A stretch of 64,000 nucleotides of DNA from Microbacterium paraoxydans (GTDB taxonomy: Bacteria > Actinomycetota > Actinomycetes > Actinomycetales > Microbacteriaceae), in the NCBI RefSeq assembly GCF_019056515.1, contig NZ_CP064873.1:1240001-1304000 (forward strand), in the 5' to 3' direction. The translations under genes were made by a program, and so were the position numbers. Below, piece by piece: positions 1 to 14,451 of this stretch; the first letter of the stretch is position 1; every line of letters starts with the position of its first letter. The notes below the pieces were generated by a model. That model saw nothing but the letters and a program-made list of their open reading frames with translations, made no database searches and was not told where the DNA came from.

Positions 1-451
1 GAGCGTTGTCCGCGCCAAGGTAGTCGACGGCGTCGGCGGCGAGCACCCAGTTCTCGACGTAGAGAGTGCTTCCGACGATGGAACGCAGGTACTGCGTGAC
101 CAGAGCCGGAGGCGCGAAGAGCAGAGTGAGCACGGTGCTCGCGGCGAGCACGAGGAGCGCCGCAGGAAGCAGGCGACGCGCCCGTGCCGCCCAGAACGCA
201 CTCAGCCGGAGGCCGCCCCGCTCGCGCAGTCGGACCAATTGCCCGGTGATCAGGTAGCCGGAGATCACGAAGAAGACGTCGACTCCGATGTACCCGCCGG
301 TGAGCGCATGCGGCCAGACATGGAAGACGACGACGGCCGCTACCGCGAACGCGCGCAGCGCCTGGATGTCCGCGCGAGGCGGGTGGGGTAGCCGGGACGA
401 AGCGGTTCTCTTCGTTGCGCGGACGCGCGGGTCAGCGCCGACCGAGGCCAC
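1..451 (-). CDS. Acyltransferase-3 family membrane protein (OafA-like), 3' end beyond window
   Basis: This leftward reading frame runs off the left edge and shows only the first 150 codons. It opens ADIQALRAFAVAAVVVFHVW, the first helix of integral membrane acyltransferases (PF01757) with the conserved Arg and, ten residues on, the catalytic-type His. GGYIGVDVFFVISGYLITG, the family's second signature, follows, and then a long hydrophobic helix. Such proteins transfer acetyl or other acyl groups to surface sugars. I take the GTG at 451 as start because GGTGGAG stands six bases upstream; it overlaps the end of ugd by 20 bases, so it is probably the last gene of the rml/ugd operon. Family is clear; the acyl group and acceptor cannot be told. 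Confidence 0.8.
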   Translation of the reverse strand, partial: MASVGADPRVRATKRTASSRLPHPPRADIQALRAFAVAAVVVFHVWPHALTGGYIGVDVFFVISGYLITGQLVRLRERGGLRLSAFWAARARRLLPAALLVLAASTVLTLLFAPPALVTQYLRSIVGSTLYVENWVLAADAVDYLGADNA

Positions 452-1729
452 GGTAGCTCCACCCGGCAGCGCGCCAGCGGCCGGCGTCGAGGCAGTTGCG
501 GCCATCGATGATCAGACGGTCCGCCACCAGATCCGCGGCCGTCTCCGGGTCGAGCTGCCTGAACTGCTCCCATTCGGTCACGACGACCGTTGCTTCGGCA
601 CCGGCGAGAGCCTCGTCCGCGGTACGCGCGTACGTCAGGTGAGGACGAACACGACGCGCCGTCTCGATCGCTTCCGGATCATAGGAGATGACGTCCGCCC
701 CGAGCCCGTGCAGGCGCGTGGCGATATCCAGCGCGGGGGAGTCGCGCGTGTCGTCCGAATTGGGCTTGAATGCCAGCCCGAGGATCGCGATGCGACGTCC
801 GGCGACGGAGCCACCGAGTTCCTCTGACACGACATCGACGAGGCGGTTCCGCTGGCGTAGGTTGATCTCGTCCACTTCGCGGAGGAATCGCAGAGCTCTC
901 CCGTGCCCGAGCTCCTCAGCTCGGGTGGCGAACGCGCGGATGTCCTTCGGCAGGCAACCGCCACCGAAGCCGACGCCGGCGTTGAGGAAGCGGCGGCCGA
1001 TGCGGACGTCGTGTCCGATCGCATCCGCGAGCTGCGTCACATCCGCGCCCGTGGCGTCGGCGATCTCCGACATCGCGTTGATGAAGGAGATCTTCGTGGC
1101 TAGGAACGCGTTGGCCGCCACCTTGACCAGTTCGGACGTCGAGAAGTCGGTGACGAGACGCGGGATCCCGGCCGCGAGAGCCTTCGCGTATACCTCGTCG
1201 AGGATCGCGACCCCTGGACCCTCCGGGTCTGCCGTTCCGTAGACGATGCGGTCGGGCTCAAGGGTGTCCTGGACAGCGAAGCCCTCGCGGAGGAACTCCG
1301 GGTTCCAGAGCAGCATGGCGCCGGTGGGAGCGACGATGTCGGCGAGCCGTTGTGCGGTGCCTACGGGAACCGTCGACTTGCCGACCACGACGTCCCCCTC
1401 GGAGAGCACGGGGAGCAAGCCCTGAACGGCGGCATCGACGAACCGGAGGTCGGCTCCATCGCCGTCCTCGCGCTGGGGTGTTCCGACGGCGATGAAGTGG
1501 ACCTGTGCGGCGGCGAGGTCGGAGGGTTCGGTGGAGAACGTCAACCGCCCTGTCGCCAGCGTGTCGCGCAGCAGTTCGTCGAAGCCGGGCTCGAAGAAGG
1601 GCGCTTCTCCCGCGGCGAGGCGACCGATCTTGTCGGCATCGACGTCGAAGCCGACGACCTCGTGGCCGATGGACGCCATGGCCGTGGCGTGCACTGCCCC
1701 CAGGTACCCGCAGCCGATGACACTCAGCC

Positions 1730-1733
<4 letters not shown>
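432..1733 (-). CDS. ugd: UDP-glucose 6-dehydrogenase
   Basis: NAD-dependent oxidation of UDP-glucose to UDP-glucuronate in the cytoplasm, 433 residues, normal length. An N-terminal Rossmann motif GCGYLG (7-12) is followed by the central signature ELVKVAANAFLATKISFINA with Lys204, and FGGGCLPKD with catalytic Cys260. The C-terminal UDP-binding domain includes the GLAFKPNSDDTRDSPA segment. The ATG overlaps the rmlC-rmlD stop (ATGA) and its ribosome binding site GAGGAGGAG lies inside that gene, so translation is coupled. Its position in a dTDP-rhamnose operon suggests the surface glycan also contains glucuronate or a sugar made from it. GDP-mannose dehydrogenase is a related possibility but less likely. 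Confidence 0.92.
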
Positions 1734-5025
<3,292 letters not shown>

Positions 5026-5154
5026 CTATGTTGACACACTGTTCCCGGAAGTCCCGGGCGCGAGCCGAGGCAGCGGCGTCCCGCCGGACCACGCAGGGGA
5101 TCGCCATGGCCCCGGGATATCCTGATCCGGTTGTCCTCGAGAGATCTGGAACTA

Positions 5155-7092
5155 ATGGGAATGCTCGAACTGCTGTGGCCTGCCGTCGTCCTCCTCGCGG
5201 TGTACGCGGTTCTCGGAGGGTCGCTCGCCTGGGTGATCGGGCTCCGGGGACTCTGGGCCGTCGCCGCGGCCCCCGCCTTCGCGACGACCGTGATCGGCGG
5301 CGCGAGCGTCGTCGCCGGATGGCTCGGTCTCGGGTGGTCGATCCTTCCGAGCCTCGTCCTTGCGGTCGTGATCGGCGCCGGCGTGCTGCTCGTGCGACGC
5401 AGGACGACGCCGCGCCCCGTGGCGCCGCGCTCCTTCTCGCCGTGGTGGACGGTGCTCGCCCTGGTCCTCGCCGCGATCGTGATCGGCGGGCAGACACTCT
5501 CCGTGATCGGAGCGCCGACGGCGATCTCCCAGACGTTCGACAACGTCTTCCACCTCAACGCGATCCGCTACATCCTCGACACCGGCGCCGCCTCGCCCCT
5601 TCAACTCGGCCAGATGACGAGCCCTAACGGCGGCGTGCCGTTCTACCCGTCGGTCTGGCACGCCACCGCCGCCATCGTCGTCCAGCTGAGCGGCGCGAGC
5701 ATCCCCGCCGTGGTCAATGCGCAGACGCTCGTGATCGCCGCGGTGCTGTGGCCGCTCGGCGCCGTGCTGCTCTCGCGGGTGCTCGCCGGGGCGACCGCGG
5801 CCGTCACGGTCAGCGCGGCGCTCGTCAGCGCGTCGGTGCCGATGTTCCCGCTGCTCCCGATGGACTACGGCGTGCTCTACCCGTTCCAGCTCGCGCTCGC
5901 GCTCGCCCCGGTCGCGCTCGCCGCGACCGCCTCCCTGCTCGGGATCGGGGCGAGCGCCGGGGAGCGGGCGCCGGGCTGGTGGGGCTTTGTCCTCCTGGGC
6001 GCGATCCCCGGGGTCGCCCTCGCTCACCCCGGCGGGTTCGTCGCGTGGCTGGCGCTGTCCGTCCCGATGGTCGGCGTCTTCGCCGTCCGCTTCTGGCGCG
6101 GACACCCCGCGGGTCGGGCACGCATCGGGCTGGTGGTCGGAGTGCTCGCGTACCTCGGCCTGGGGCTGCTGCTGCTCAAGATCCTCCGCCCGCCGCTGCC
6201 CACGCGCCTGTGGCCGACCGCGCTCAGCCCGGCCGAGGCCGTGCAGGAGGTGGCGCAGGTGTCGATGTTCTACGGCACGGTGTCGATCGGCGTCGCCCTC
6301 GCGATCCTGCTGGGTCTGGTGTGGGCCGTCCGGGAGCGCACCGGGCCGATCTTCGTGACGGTGGCGTCGTGGATCATCGGCGCCGCCCTGTTCGTGATCG
6401 TCATCGCCTCGCCGTTCGGCACGCTCCGTGACGCGCTCACCGGGAGCTGGTACAACAACTGGCCGCGGCTCGCCGCCGTCTTCGGCGTGGCGCTCGTCCC
6501 GCTCGCGGCGTTCGGTGTCGCGCGCACCGTCGAGGCGGTGGCACGACGCTGGGCGGCGGCGCGCCCCGAGGCCGTGAGGGTCCGCACGCTCACGGGCGCG
6601 GCCCTGGCGGTCGTGGGCGCGGTCCTGCTGCCGTTGCCCGCTCTGCCGCACGCCGTGGAGCAGGCGCACGGACGGTTCGCGCTGGACGACGACTCCGCAC
6701 TGGTGAGTGCCGATGAGATGGCGCTGCTCGAACGACTCCCCGCCCACGTGCCGGCGGGGGAGACGATCGCGGGGAACCCCTACACGGGCACCGCGCTGGC
6801 CTATGCGATCGGCGGCCGCGAGGTGCTCATGCCGCACATCCTCGTGGACGTCTCCGAGGACGCCCAGACGGTGAACGACCATCTCGCCGACGCCGAGACG
6901 CAGCCCGACGTGTGCGATGCCCTCCGCGAGACCGGCGTCGGCTTCGTGCTGGACTTCGGCGACCGGGAGGTGCACAACGGCTCGCATCCGCTCCCGGGCC
7001 TGGAGGAGCTGGAGGATTCCGGGGTGGTGCGTCTGGTCGACAGCGAAGGCGATGCCAGACTGTACGAAGTGACCGCGTGCGGTCTGGGCTGA
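5155..7092 (+). CDS. DUF6541-type polytopic membrane protein, possible GT-C-like glycosyltransferase
   Basis: A 645-residue protein with a dozen or more hydrophobic segments up to about residue 490 and a soluble C-terminal part of about 150 residues. The first long extracytoplasmic loop holds [17 protein letters not shown], an acidic-plus-His arrangement reminiscent of GT-C enzymes that use lipid-linked sugars; that comparison is inference. I recognise it as the actinobacterial family now called DUF6541, which has no proven function that I know of. ATG 5155 is preferred over a TTG 24 bases upstream because TGGA stands four bases before it. It is followed 16 bases later by a GT2 gene, so the two are likely co-transcribed in surface glycan assembly. 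Confidence 0.7.
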   Translation: MGMLELLWPAVVLLAVYAVLGGSLAWVIGLRGLWAVAAAPAFATTVIGGASVVAGWLGLGWSILPSLVLAVVIGAGVLLVRRRTTPRPVAPRSFSPWWTVLALVLAAIVIGGQTLSVIGAPTAISQTFDNVFHLNAIRYILDTGAASPLQLGQMTSPNGGVPFYPSVWHATAAIVVQLSGASIPAVVNAQTLVIAAVLWPLGAVLLSRVLAGATAAVTVSAALVSASVPMFPLLPMDYGVLYPFQLALALAPVALAATASLLGIGASAGERAPGWWGFVLLGAIPGVALAHPGGFVAWLALSVPMVGVFAVRFWRGHPAGRARIGLVVGVLAYLGLGLLLLKILRPPLPTRLWPTALSPAEAVQEVAQVSMFYGTVSIGVALAILLGLVWAVRERTGPIFVTVASWIIGAALFVIVIASPFGTLRDALTGSWYNNWPRLAAVFGVALVPLAAFGVARTVEAVARRWAAARPEAVRVRTLTGAALAVVGAVLLPLPALPHAVEQAHGRFALDDDSALVSADEMALLERLPAHVPAGETIAGNPYTGTALAYAIGGREVLMPHILVDVSEDAQTVNDHLADAETQPDVCDALRETGVGFVLDFGDREVHNGSHPLPGLEELEDSGVVRLVDSEGDARLYEVTACGLG

Positions 7093-7108
7093 ACTCGGAG
7101 ATCCTGAC

Positions 7109-7849
7109 ATGACCGACAAGACACGTGCGAACCGTGTCCTCGTCCTCGTGCCCGCGTGGAACGAGGAGCACAACGTCGGGACGACCGTCCGCGAGATCCG
7201 CGCCGCGTCGTCGCGCTACGACGTCGTCGTGATCGACGACGGCTCCACCGACGCCACCGCCGCGGCGGCACGGGAGGCCGGCGCCGCCGTCCTGTCGCTG
7301 CCGTTCAACCTGGGCGTGGGCGGGGCCATGCGCACCGGGTTCACCTATGCGGCGCGCGAAGGGTACGCCGCGGCGATCCAGGTGGACGCGGACGGGCAGC
7401 ACGACCCGGGCGACATCGAGCGGGTGCTCGGCGGCCTCGAGAAGGCGGACATCTCGATCGGCGCGCGTTTCTCCGACGTCGGCGACTACTCCGTCCGCGG
7501 GCCGCGCCGGTGGGCGATGGTCTTCCTCGCCTCGGTGGTCTCGCGGATCGCGAAGACCCGGCTCACGGACGTGACGAGCGGATTCCGCGCCGCCAACGCG
7601 CGGGCCATCGACCAGTACGTCCGGTACTACCCCGCGGAGTACCTCGGCGACACGCTCGACTCGCTGGTCGCGGCGCTGCACTCCGGCCTCACGGTGACTC
7701 AGGTCGGTGTCGCGATGCGTCCCCGCGCCCACGGCACCCCCAGCCAGGGTCCGCTCGGCTCCACCGTCTACCTGCTGAGGTCGGTGTTCGCCCTGCTGCT
7801 GGCAGCGATGCGACGCACCGGCTCGCGGAAGGGAGAACCGCGCGCATGA
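7109..7849 (+). CDS. GT2 family glycosyltransferase, dolichyl-phosphate-sugar synthase-like
   Basis: A 246-residue cytoplasmic GT2 enzyme of the DPM1/GtrB type. It has VLVPAWNEEHNVG at 12-24, the nucleotide segment VVIDDGSTD, LPFNLGVGGAMRTGF, and the metal-binding VDADGQHDP. DVTSGFRAANARAI is typical of polyprenyl-phosphate sugar synthases. It lacks a C-terminal transmembrane pair, and that is supplied in trans: the next gene, overlapping by ATGA, is a DUF2304 membrane protein, a pairing common in bacteria. It likely charges undecaprenyl phosphate with a sugar that the DUF6541 protein or another membrane transferase then uses. GGAG eight bases before ATG supports the start. Confidence 0.88.
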   Translation: MTDKTRANRVLVLVPAWNEEHNVGTTVREIRAASSRYDVVVIDDGSTDATAAAAREAGAAVLSLPFNLGVGGAMRTGFTYAAREGYAAAIQVDADGQHDPGDIERVLGGLEKADISIGARFSDVGDYSVRGPRRWAMVFLASVVSRIAKTRLTDVTSGFRAANARAIDQYVRYYPAEYLGDTLDSLVAALHSGLTVTQVGVAMRPRAHGTPSQGPLGSTVYLLRSVFALLLAAMRRTGSRKGEPRA

Positions 7850-8229
7850 TCGTCCTCGTCGGCATCGCCCTCGCCGTCCTCATCCTCGTCATCGTCCTCT
7901 GGATGCTGCTCACGCGACGGCTCCGCGAGAAGTACGCGGTGCTGTGGCTCATCATCGCCGTCTCGGTGCTCATCGTCGGGCTCTTCCCGGGGCTCCTGGC
8001 CGGTCTCACGGCGTTCCTCGGCGTGCAGGTGCCGTCCAACCTGCTCTTCGCGACGGCGATCCTGCTGCTGCTCGGGGTCGCGCTGCACCTGTCCTGGGAG
8101 CTCAGCCAGGTCGAGGAGGAGACCCGCCGTCTCGCGGAGGAGTCGGCGATCCTGCGCACTCAGCTGGAGCGGCTGGAGCAGCGGACCTCGAGTCTCGAGG
8201 AGCGCAGCGCGCCGGGAGAGCGCGACTGA
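7846..8229 (+). CDS. DUF2304 family small membrane protein
   Basis: A 127-residue protein with an N-terminal helix (about 2-22), a central hydrophobic pair (about 31-78) and a cytoplasmic C-terminal coiled coil of roughly 40 residues rich in Glu, Arg and Leu (QVEEETRRLAEES). DUF2304 proteins regularly sit next to GtrB-like transferases; the role as membrane partner or anchor is inferred from that. The ATG overlaps the stop of the GT2 gene. It ends nine bases before the converging GT2 gene on the other strand, with no obvious terminator. Confidence 0.85.
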   Translation: MIVLVGIALAVLILVIVLWMLLTRRLREKYAVLWLIIAVSVLIVGLFPGLLAGLTAFLGVQVPSNLLFATAILLLLGVALHLSWELSQVEEETRRLAEESAILRTQLERLEQRTSSLEERSAPGERD

Positions 8230-8238
8230 GCTCCGCCG

Positions 8239-9255
8239 TCAGACGCCGGTCGCGTCGACGGCACGACGGACGGCGCGGCGCCCGCCGCTGACCGCTCCGC
8301 ACAGCCAGCTCGCGCGATACTCGAGCGCGAAGCGCGCCGGCACGATGCCACGCCGCCGCGCCACCCGGAGCAGGGCGGATGCCGCGCGGAACCGACGGTC
8401 GTCGCCGAAGATCCGGTCACGACGGGCGTCGACGCGGGACGCCGGGATCCGTCGATCGAGCGTGTCGACCAGCAGCTGTCGCCAGCCCACATAGGTCCAG
8501 AAGGTCATCCGGGCGATCGCCCGCGGGGAGCGGGAGCCCTCGTAGCGCTCCGCCTGGTCGCGGATGTTGCGCACCGACTGGCGGATGCTGCCGCCGCCGA
8601 GCCGGCTCGGGTCGCCGAAGACGTTGGCGTCGTGCTGCACGTAGTCCTGCACGACGTCGTCGACGATGCGCGTGCCCCGGTGGGCCGCCGCGACGACTGC
8701 GAGCCAGTGGTCGTGGGTCGCGACTCTCGTCGAGGCGCGGGGGAAGGGGAGGGCGGTCGCCAGCAGCTCCGGGGCGAAGAGGCACAGCGAGCCGGTGAAC
8801 TCGTTGGAGAGGAGGGTGAAGAGCGGGCCGTGATCGCGGCGGGCCGTGCGCTCGGTCTCCTTCTCGGAGGGGTACGAGACGATCCGCGCCTGGGCGGAGA
8901 CGAGCGAGACCTCGTCGAGGTGGGGCAGCAGACGCTCGATCTTGTCGGCGTCCCAGCGATCGTCCTGGTCGCAGAGCGCGATCCACGTGCTGCGCTCGGA
9001 CACGGCGAGGAGGCCGCGCTCGAAGTTCAGGTAGAAGCCCAGCCGCGATCCGTCGCCGACGATCCGGAAGCGACCGTCCCCTTCGGTGATCTCCTCGACC
9101 AGGGCGGCGACGGGCGCGGGATCGCCGTCCACCGAGATCACGCATTCCCAGTTCTCCACCGTCTGTGCCCGCAGGGAGGCGAGCTGACGACGGAAGAGCT
9201 CCGGATCGGGGGAGTAGGCGGCCAGCACGATGGTGCCGAACGGGGAGGTCGACAC
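8239..9255 (-). CDS. GT2 family glycosyltransferase (rhamnosyltransferase-like)
   Basis: A 338-residue GT2 enzyme. VLAAYSPDPELFRRQLASL opens the fold, and GFYLNFERGL and the metal motif ALCDQDDRWD follow. THDHWLAV is the catalytic-base region of the rhamnosyl/galactosyl group. It has no membrane helix. The start is GTG at 9255. It is monocistronic on the minus strand, facing DUF2304, and diverges from the next GT2 gene; the two candidate -10 hexamers overlap around 9300. Donor sugar cannot be deduced; rhamnose is plausible given the adjacent rml operon. Confidence 0.85.
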   Translation of the reverse strand: MSTSPFGTIVLAAYSPDPELFRRQLASLRAQTVENWECVISVDGDPAPVAALVEEITEGDGRFRIVGDGSRLGFYLNFERGLLAVSERSTWIALCDQDDRWDADKIERLLPHLDEVSLVSAQARIVSYPSEKETERTARRDHGPLFTLLSNEFTGSLCLFAPELLATALPFPRASTRVATHDHWLAVVAAAHRGTRIVDDVVQDYVQHDANVFGDPSRLGGGSIRQSVRNIRDQAERYEGSRSPRAIARMTFWTYVGWRQLLVDTLDRRIPASRVDARRDRIFGDDRRFRAASALLRVARRRGIVPARFALEYRASWLCGAVSGGRRAVRRAVDATGV

Positions 9256-9294
9256 GAGAGGGCCTTCCGGGTCTGCGGGGTCGATCAGCGAATG

Positions 9295-9304
9295 AGGCTA
9301 GTCT
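9295..9304. promoter_or_regulatory. Overlapping back-to-back -10 hexamers between two GT2 genes
   Basis: The ten bases AGGCTAGTCT read TAGTCT on the plus strand (9299-9304) and TAGCCT on the minus strand (9300-9295). Both match the TANNNT form of actinobacterial -10 elements. They would serve the rightward GT2 gene at 9358 (leader about 45 bases) and the leftward one at 9255 (leader about 30 bases). No good -35 is visible for either. Confidence 0.4.
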
Positions 9305-9357
9305 AAAGGCGCCATGCTGGAGTCTCTGCTTTCCGTCCCCCGTCCGGTGCGCCTCGG

Positions 9358-10308
9358 ATGAGCGCCTCGCGTGTCTGGGCCGTCTTCTCGACCTTCCGGC
9401 CCGGTGAATCCGCGAGAGAGGCGGTCGCCTCGGTCGCCCCGCAGGTCGACGGCGTGATCGTCGTCGACGACGGCTCCGGCCCGACCTCCGACCCCGTGCT
9501 GTCGGCGCTCGCCGCGGACGGCGCCACGGTGGTGCGACGCCCCGCCAACGACGGCATCGCCGCGGCGCTGAACGACGGCATCGCCAGGGCGCAGGAGGCG
9601 GGCGCCGGGTTCGTGCTGACGTTCGACCAGGACTCGCACATCGAGCCGGGCTTCGTGGCCGCGCTGCTCGCGGCCCACGACGCCGCGACGGCGGCGGGCG
9701 CCCGCGTCGGCGTCGTCGTCCCGGAGTTCTTCGCCGGGGTGCGGCAGCAGCGCGGGCCCGAGGCGCCCTACGGCGACGCCGCCAACGTCATCCAGTCCGG
9801 GATGCTCCTCCCCGTGCCGGTGGTCGAGGCCGTCGGAGCGCTGCGCGAGGACTTCTTCATCGATCTCGTCGACACGGAGTTCGAGCTCCGGCTGCGCCGC
9901 CGCGGATGGCGGGTCCTCGCCGCCGGCGGCGTGCGGATGGAGCACGCCCTCGGGGCGAAGTACCGCCGTGAGCTGTGGGGACGCACGGTGCGGCTGCCCG
10001 GCATCCCGCCCGAGATCACCCTGAGCACCCCCTTCCGCTACTTCTACCGTCTCCGGAACCGGATCGTGCTCAACCGCGAGTACCTCCTCGTGGCTCCCCG
10101 CCAGATCATCCGGGACTCCCTCCTCGACGGCATCCACTTCGTCAACGCCGTCTGGGTCGCGCAGCCACGACGGGCGCTGCTGCGCGTGTACCGAGCCGCG
10201 GCCGTCGCCGCGTTCCGGGGACGGATGGGCCGGATGCCCGCGGCGCTCGCCCCCGTCGCCGCCGAGATCCGGTGGACGGCACCCGTGATCGCGCAGGAGC
10301 CGGCGTGA
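9358..10308 (+). CDS. GT2 family glycosyltransferase (rhamnosyltransferase-like)
   Basis: A 316-residue GT2 protein. VIVVDDGSG, VVRRPANDGIAAALNDGI and the metal motif LTFDQDSHIEPGF mark the N-terminal nucleotide domain. EDFFIDLVDTEFELRLRRRG with the following HALG is the acceptor-side signature shared with rhamnosyltransferases such as RfbN/RfbF. It starts at ATG 9358 with only a weak ribosome site (TCGG). Its GTGA overlap with the flippase gene makes it first in a three-gene operon GT2-flippase-GT2. Confidence 0.87.
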   Translation: MSASRVWAVFSTFRPGESAREAVASVAPQVDGVIVVDDGSGPTSDPVLSALAADGATVVRRPANDGIAAALNDGIARAQEAGAGFVLTFDQDSHIEPGFVAALLAAHDAATAAGARVGVVVPEFFAGVRQQRGPEAPYGDAANVIQSGMLLPVPVVEAVGALREDFFIDLVDTEFELRLRRRGWRVLAAGGVRMEHALGAKYRRELWGRTVRLPGIPPEITLSTPFRYFYRLRNRIVLNREYLLVAPRQIIRDSLLDGIHFVNAVWVAQPRRALLRVYRAAAVAAFRGRMGRMPAALAPVAAEIRWTAPVIAQEPA

Positions 10309-11534
10309 GCGGGGCCGTGCGCTCCGCGGCCGGCCGCCTGAGCGGGTTCACCGTCTCGGTCGGCGTCGTCACCCTCATCGGCATCATCTCGATCCCGCTC
10401 CTCACGGCCTCTCTCGGCAAGACCACCTGGGGCACCCTCGCGCTCATCCAGACGGTGTCGCAGTTCGGCGGCATCCTCGTGGCCTTCGGCTGGGGCGCGA
10501 CCGGCGCCGCGACCGTCGCCGGCATCCCCGTCGAGGGGCGGCAGGCCTTCTACCGCACGTCCCTCCGCGCTCGCGCCCTGCTCTACCTGCTCGTGCTCCC
10601 GGTGATCGCGCTCATCCTCGCCCTGCTCACCCGCGGCGACGTCCTCGTCTCCGTGCTCGGCGCCGCGGTGTACCTGCTGCCGAATCTCGGGGCGGCGTGG
10701 TACTTCACGGGGGAGGGCAAGCCCCTGCGGCTGCTCCTCTGCGACACGCTGCCGACCGTCCTCGGGGCCGTCGTCGGAATCGTCGGCGCCGTCCTGACCG
10801 GCGAGCTGTGGGTGTATCTGGTCGCCCAGGGACTCGGTTTCGTCGGCGCCGTCGTGATCGACGCCGTGACCGTCCTGCGCGGCTCCACCGCCTCGTCGCA
10901 CAGCCGGGTGCCGCTGCGGGTGGTGCTCGGCGGACAGCGTCATGCCGTCTCCGCCACGCTCGTCAGCGGTCTCTACGTGACCCTGCCGATGGTGGCCGTG
11001 CAGGCGTTCCTCCCTGCGCTGCAGCCGATGTACGCCTTCGCCGACCGTCTGTTCAAGTACGCCTCGATCGCCCTTCTGCCCATCCAGCAGTTCTTCCAGG
11101 GGTGGGTGCCCGACCCGGAGGCCGACTACCGGCACCGGGCGCGGATCGCCGCCGGCGCCGCCGTCGTCATCGGGATCATCGGCGGCGCGTGCATCGCGGT
11201 GCTGAGCCCGTGGGCGTCGACGATCCTCTCCGTCGGCGCGATCACCGTCCCCTGGGAGGTGTCGCTGCCGCTCGGCGTCGCCTTCATCGGCATCGCCACG
11301 GCGGCCATCGTCGGCTACTCCTGCCTGGTCGTCGTCGGGCGGGTGCGCGCACTGGCCGTCTCGACGCTCATCGGTGCGCTCGTCGGCGCTCCGCTCATCC
11401 TCCTCTTCGCCGCGGCCGGATCCGTGCCGGCGGTGGCGTGGGCGGTGGCGGTGTCGGAGCTGTGCGTCGCGGGGTATCAGGTGCTCGTGCTCCGTGCCGA
11501 GCTGCGCAGACCAGCGAAGGAGGCCGCGTCGTGA
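10305..11534 (+). CDS. Polysaccharide flippase (Wzx-like, MOP superfamily)
   Basis: A 409-residue integral membrane protein with about 12 hydrophobic helices spread over its whole length and almost no soluble domain, matching the oligosaccharidyl-lipid flippase family. It should move undecaprenyl-linked oligosaccharides across the membrane. Sequence hallmarks include the early GIISIPLLTASLGKTTWGTL segment and FGWGATGAATVAG. The GTG at 10305 overlaps the preceding GT2 stop (GTGA). Finding a flippase and an ABC exporter (14.4-16.0 kb) in one locus suggests two glycans or two export routes. Confidence 0.88.
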   Translation: MSGAVRSAAGRLSGFTVSVGVVTLIGIISIPLLTASLGKTTWGTLALIQTVSQFGGILVAFGWGATGAATVAGIPVEGRQAFYRTSLRARALLYLLVLPVIALILALLTRGDVLVSVLGAAVYLLPNLGAAWYFTGEGKPLRLLLCDTLPTVLGAVVGIVGAVLTGELWVYLVAQGLGFVGAVVIDAVTVLRGSTASSHSRVPLRVVLGGQRHAVSATLVSGLYVTLPMVAVQAFLPALQPMYAFADRLFKYASIALLPIQQFFQGWVPDPEADYRHRARIAAGAAVVIGIIGGACIAVLSPWASTILSVGAITVPWEVSLPLGVAFIGIATAAIVGYSCLVVVGRVRALAVSTLIGALVGAPLILLFAAAGSVPAVAWAVAVSELCVAGYQVLVLRAELRRPAKEAAS

Positions 11535-12265
11535 GCGCGATCCGGGTGAGCGTGTGCATGGCCACGTACAACGGCGAGCGGTACCTCGCGCCGCAGCTCG
11601 AGTCGATCCTCGCGGAGCTGGAGCCCCAGGACGAGGTGGTCGTCGTGGACGACGCCTCGACCGACGGCACGGTCGACGTGCTGGCGGGCTTCGACGATCC
11701 GCGCATCCGGGTGCACGCGCGGGGAGACAACCGCGGGTACGTCCGCACCTTCGAGGAGGCGCTGGGCCGGGCCACGGGCGACGTCGTGATGCTGTCCGAT
11801 CAGGACGACGTCTGGATCCCCGGTCGGCGCGCCCTGTTCCTCGCTGCGCTCGAGGACTCCGCGGTCGCGGCGTCCAATCTGGTGCTGCTCGGCTCCGACG
11901 ATCCGCTCCCGAACCCGATCACCCGCCGGCCCTGGCGGCTGCGGGCGGCATGGTCACGGCAGGGCGTGCGCAACGCGCTGCGGATCCTCGCCGGGATGGC
12001 GCCGTACTACGGCTGCGCCATGGCGATCCGCCGGGACGCCCTCGACCGGGTCTTGCCGTTCCCGTCGTACCTCGACGAGAGCCACGATCTCTGGATCGCG
12101 CTCGTCGGCAACGCGCACCGCACCATGACGCACATCGAGGCCCCGACGATCCGGCGGCGGATCCACGATGCGAACGCCTCCCCGTCCCGGCCCCGCGGGA
12201 TCGGGGCGGTGCTCCGCGCCCGCGTGATGCTGCTGCGGGCGTGGGGGTCGGCCGTCCGGCGCTGA
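11531..12265 (+). CDS. GT2 family glycosyltransferase
   Basis: A compact 244-residue GT2 enzyme. SVCMATYNGERYLAPQLESI (8-27), VVVVDDASTDGT and MLSDQDDVWIPG are classic for rhamnosyl/galactosyl transferases, and DESHDLWIAL carries the probable base. It starts at GTG 11531, overlapping the flippase stop. Its TGA (12263-12265) directly abuts the stop codon of the gene on the other strand, making the joint sequence TGATCA. Confidence 0.87.
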   Translation: MSAIRVSVCMATYNGERYLAPQLESILAELEPQDEVVVVDDASTDGTVDVLAGFDDPRIRVHARGDNRGYVRTFEEALGRATGDVVMLSDQDDVWIPGRRALFLAALEDSAVAASNLVLLGSDDPLPNPITRRPWRLRAAWSRQGVRNALRILAGMAPYYGCAMAIRRDALDRVLPFPSYLDESHDLWIALVGNAHRTMTHIEAPTIRRRIHDANASPSRPRGIGAVLRARVMLLRAWGSAVRR

Positions 12266-14441
<2,176 letters not shown>

Positions 14442-14451
14442 ACTCGGAACC

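Noticed and set aside
8239..9255. Rightward reading frames opposite the GT2 gene
   Set aside because: They are compositional mirrors of GC-rich codons; only the minus strand shows glycosyltransferase motifs. The same holds for most long antisense frames in this window.
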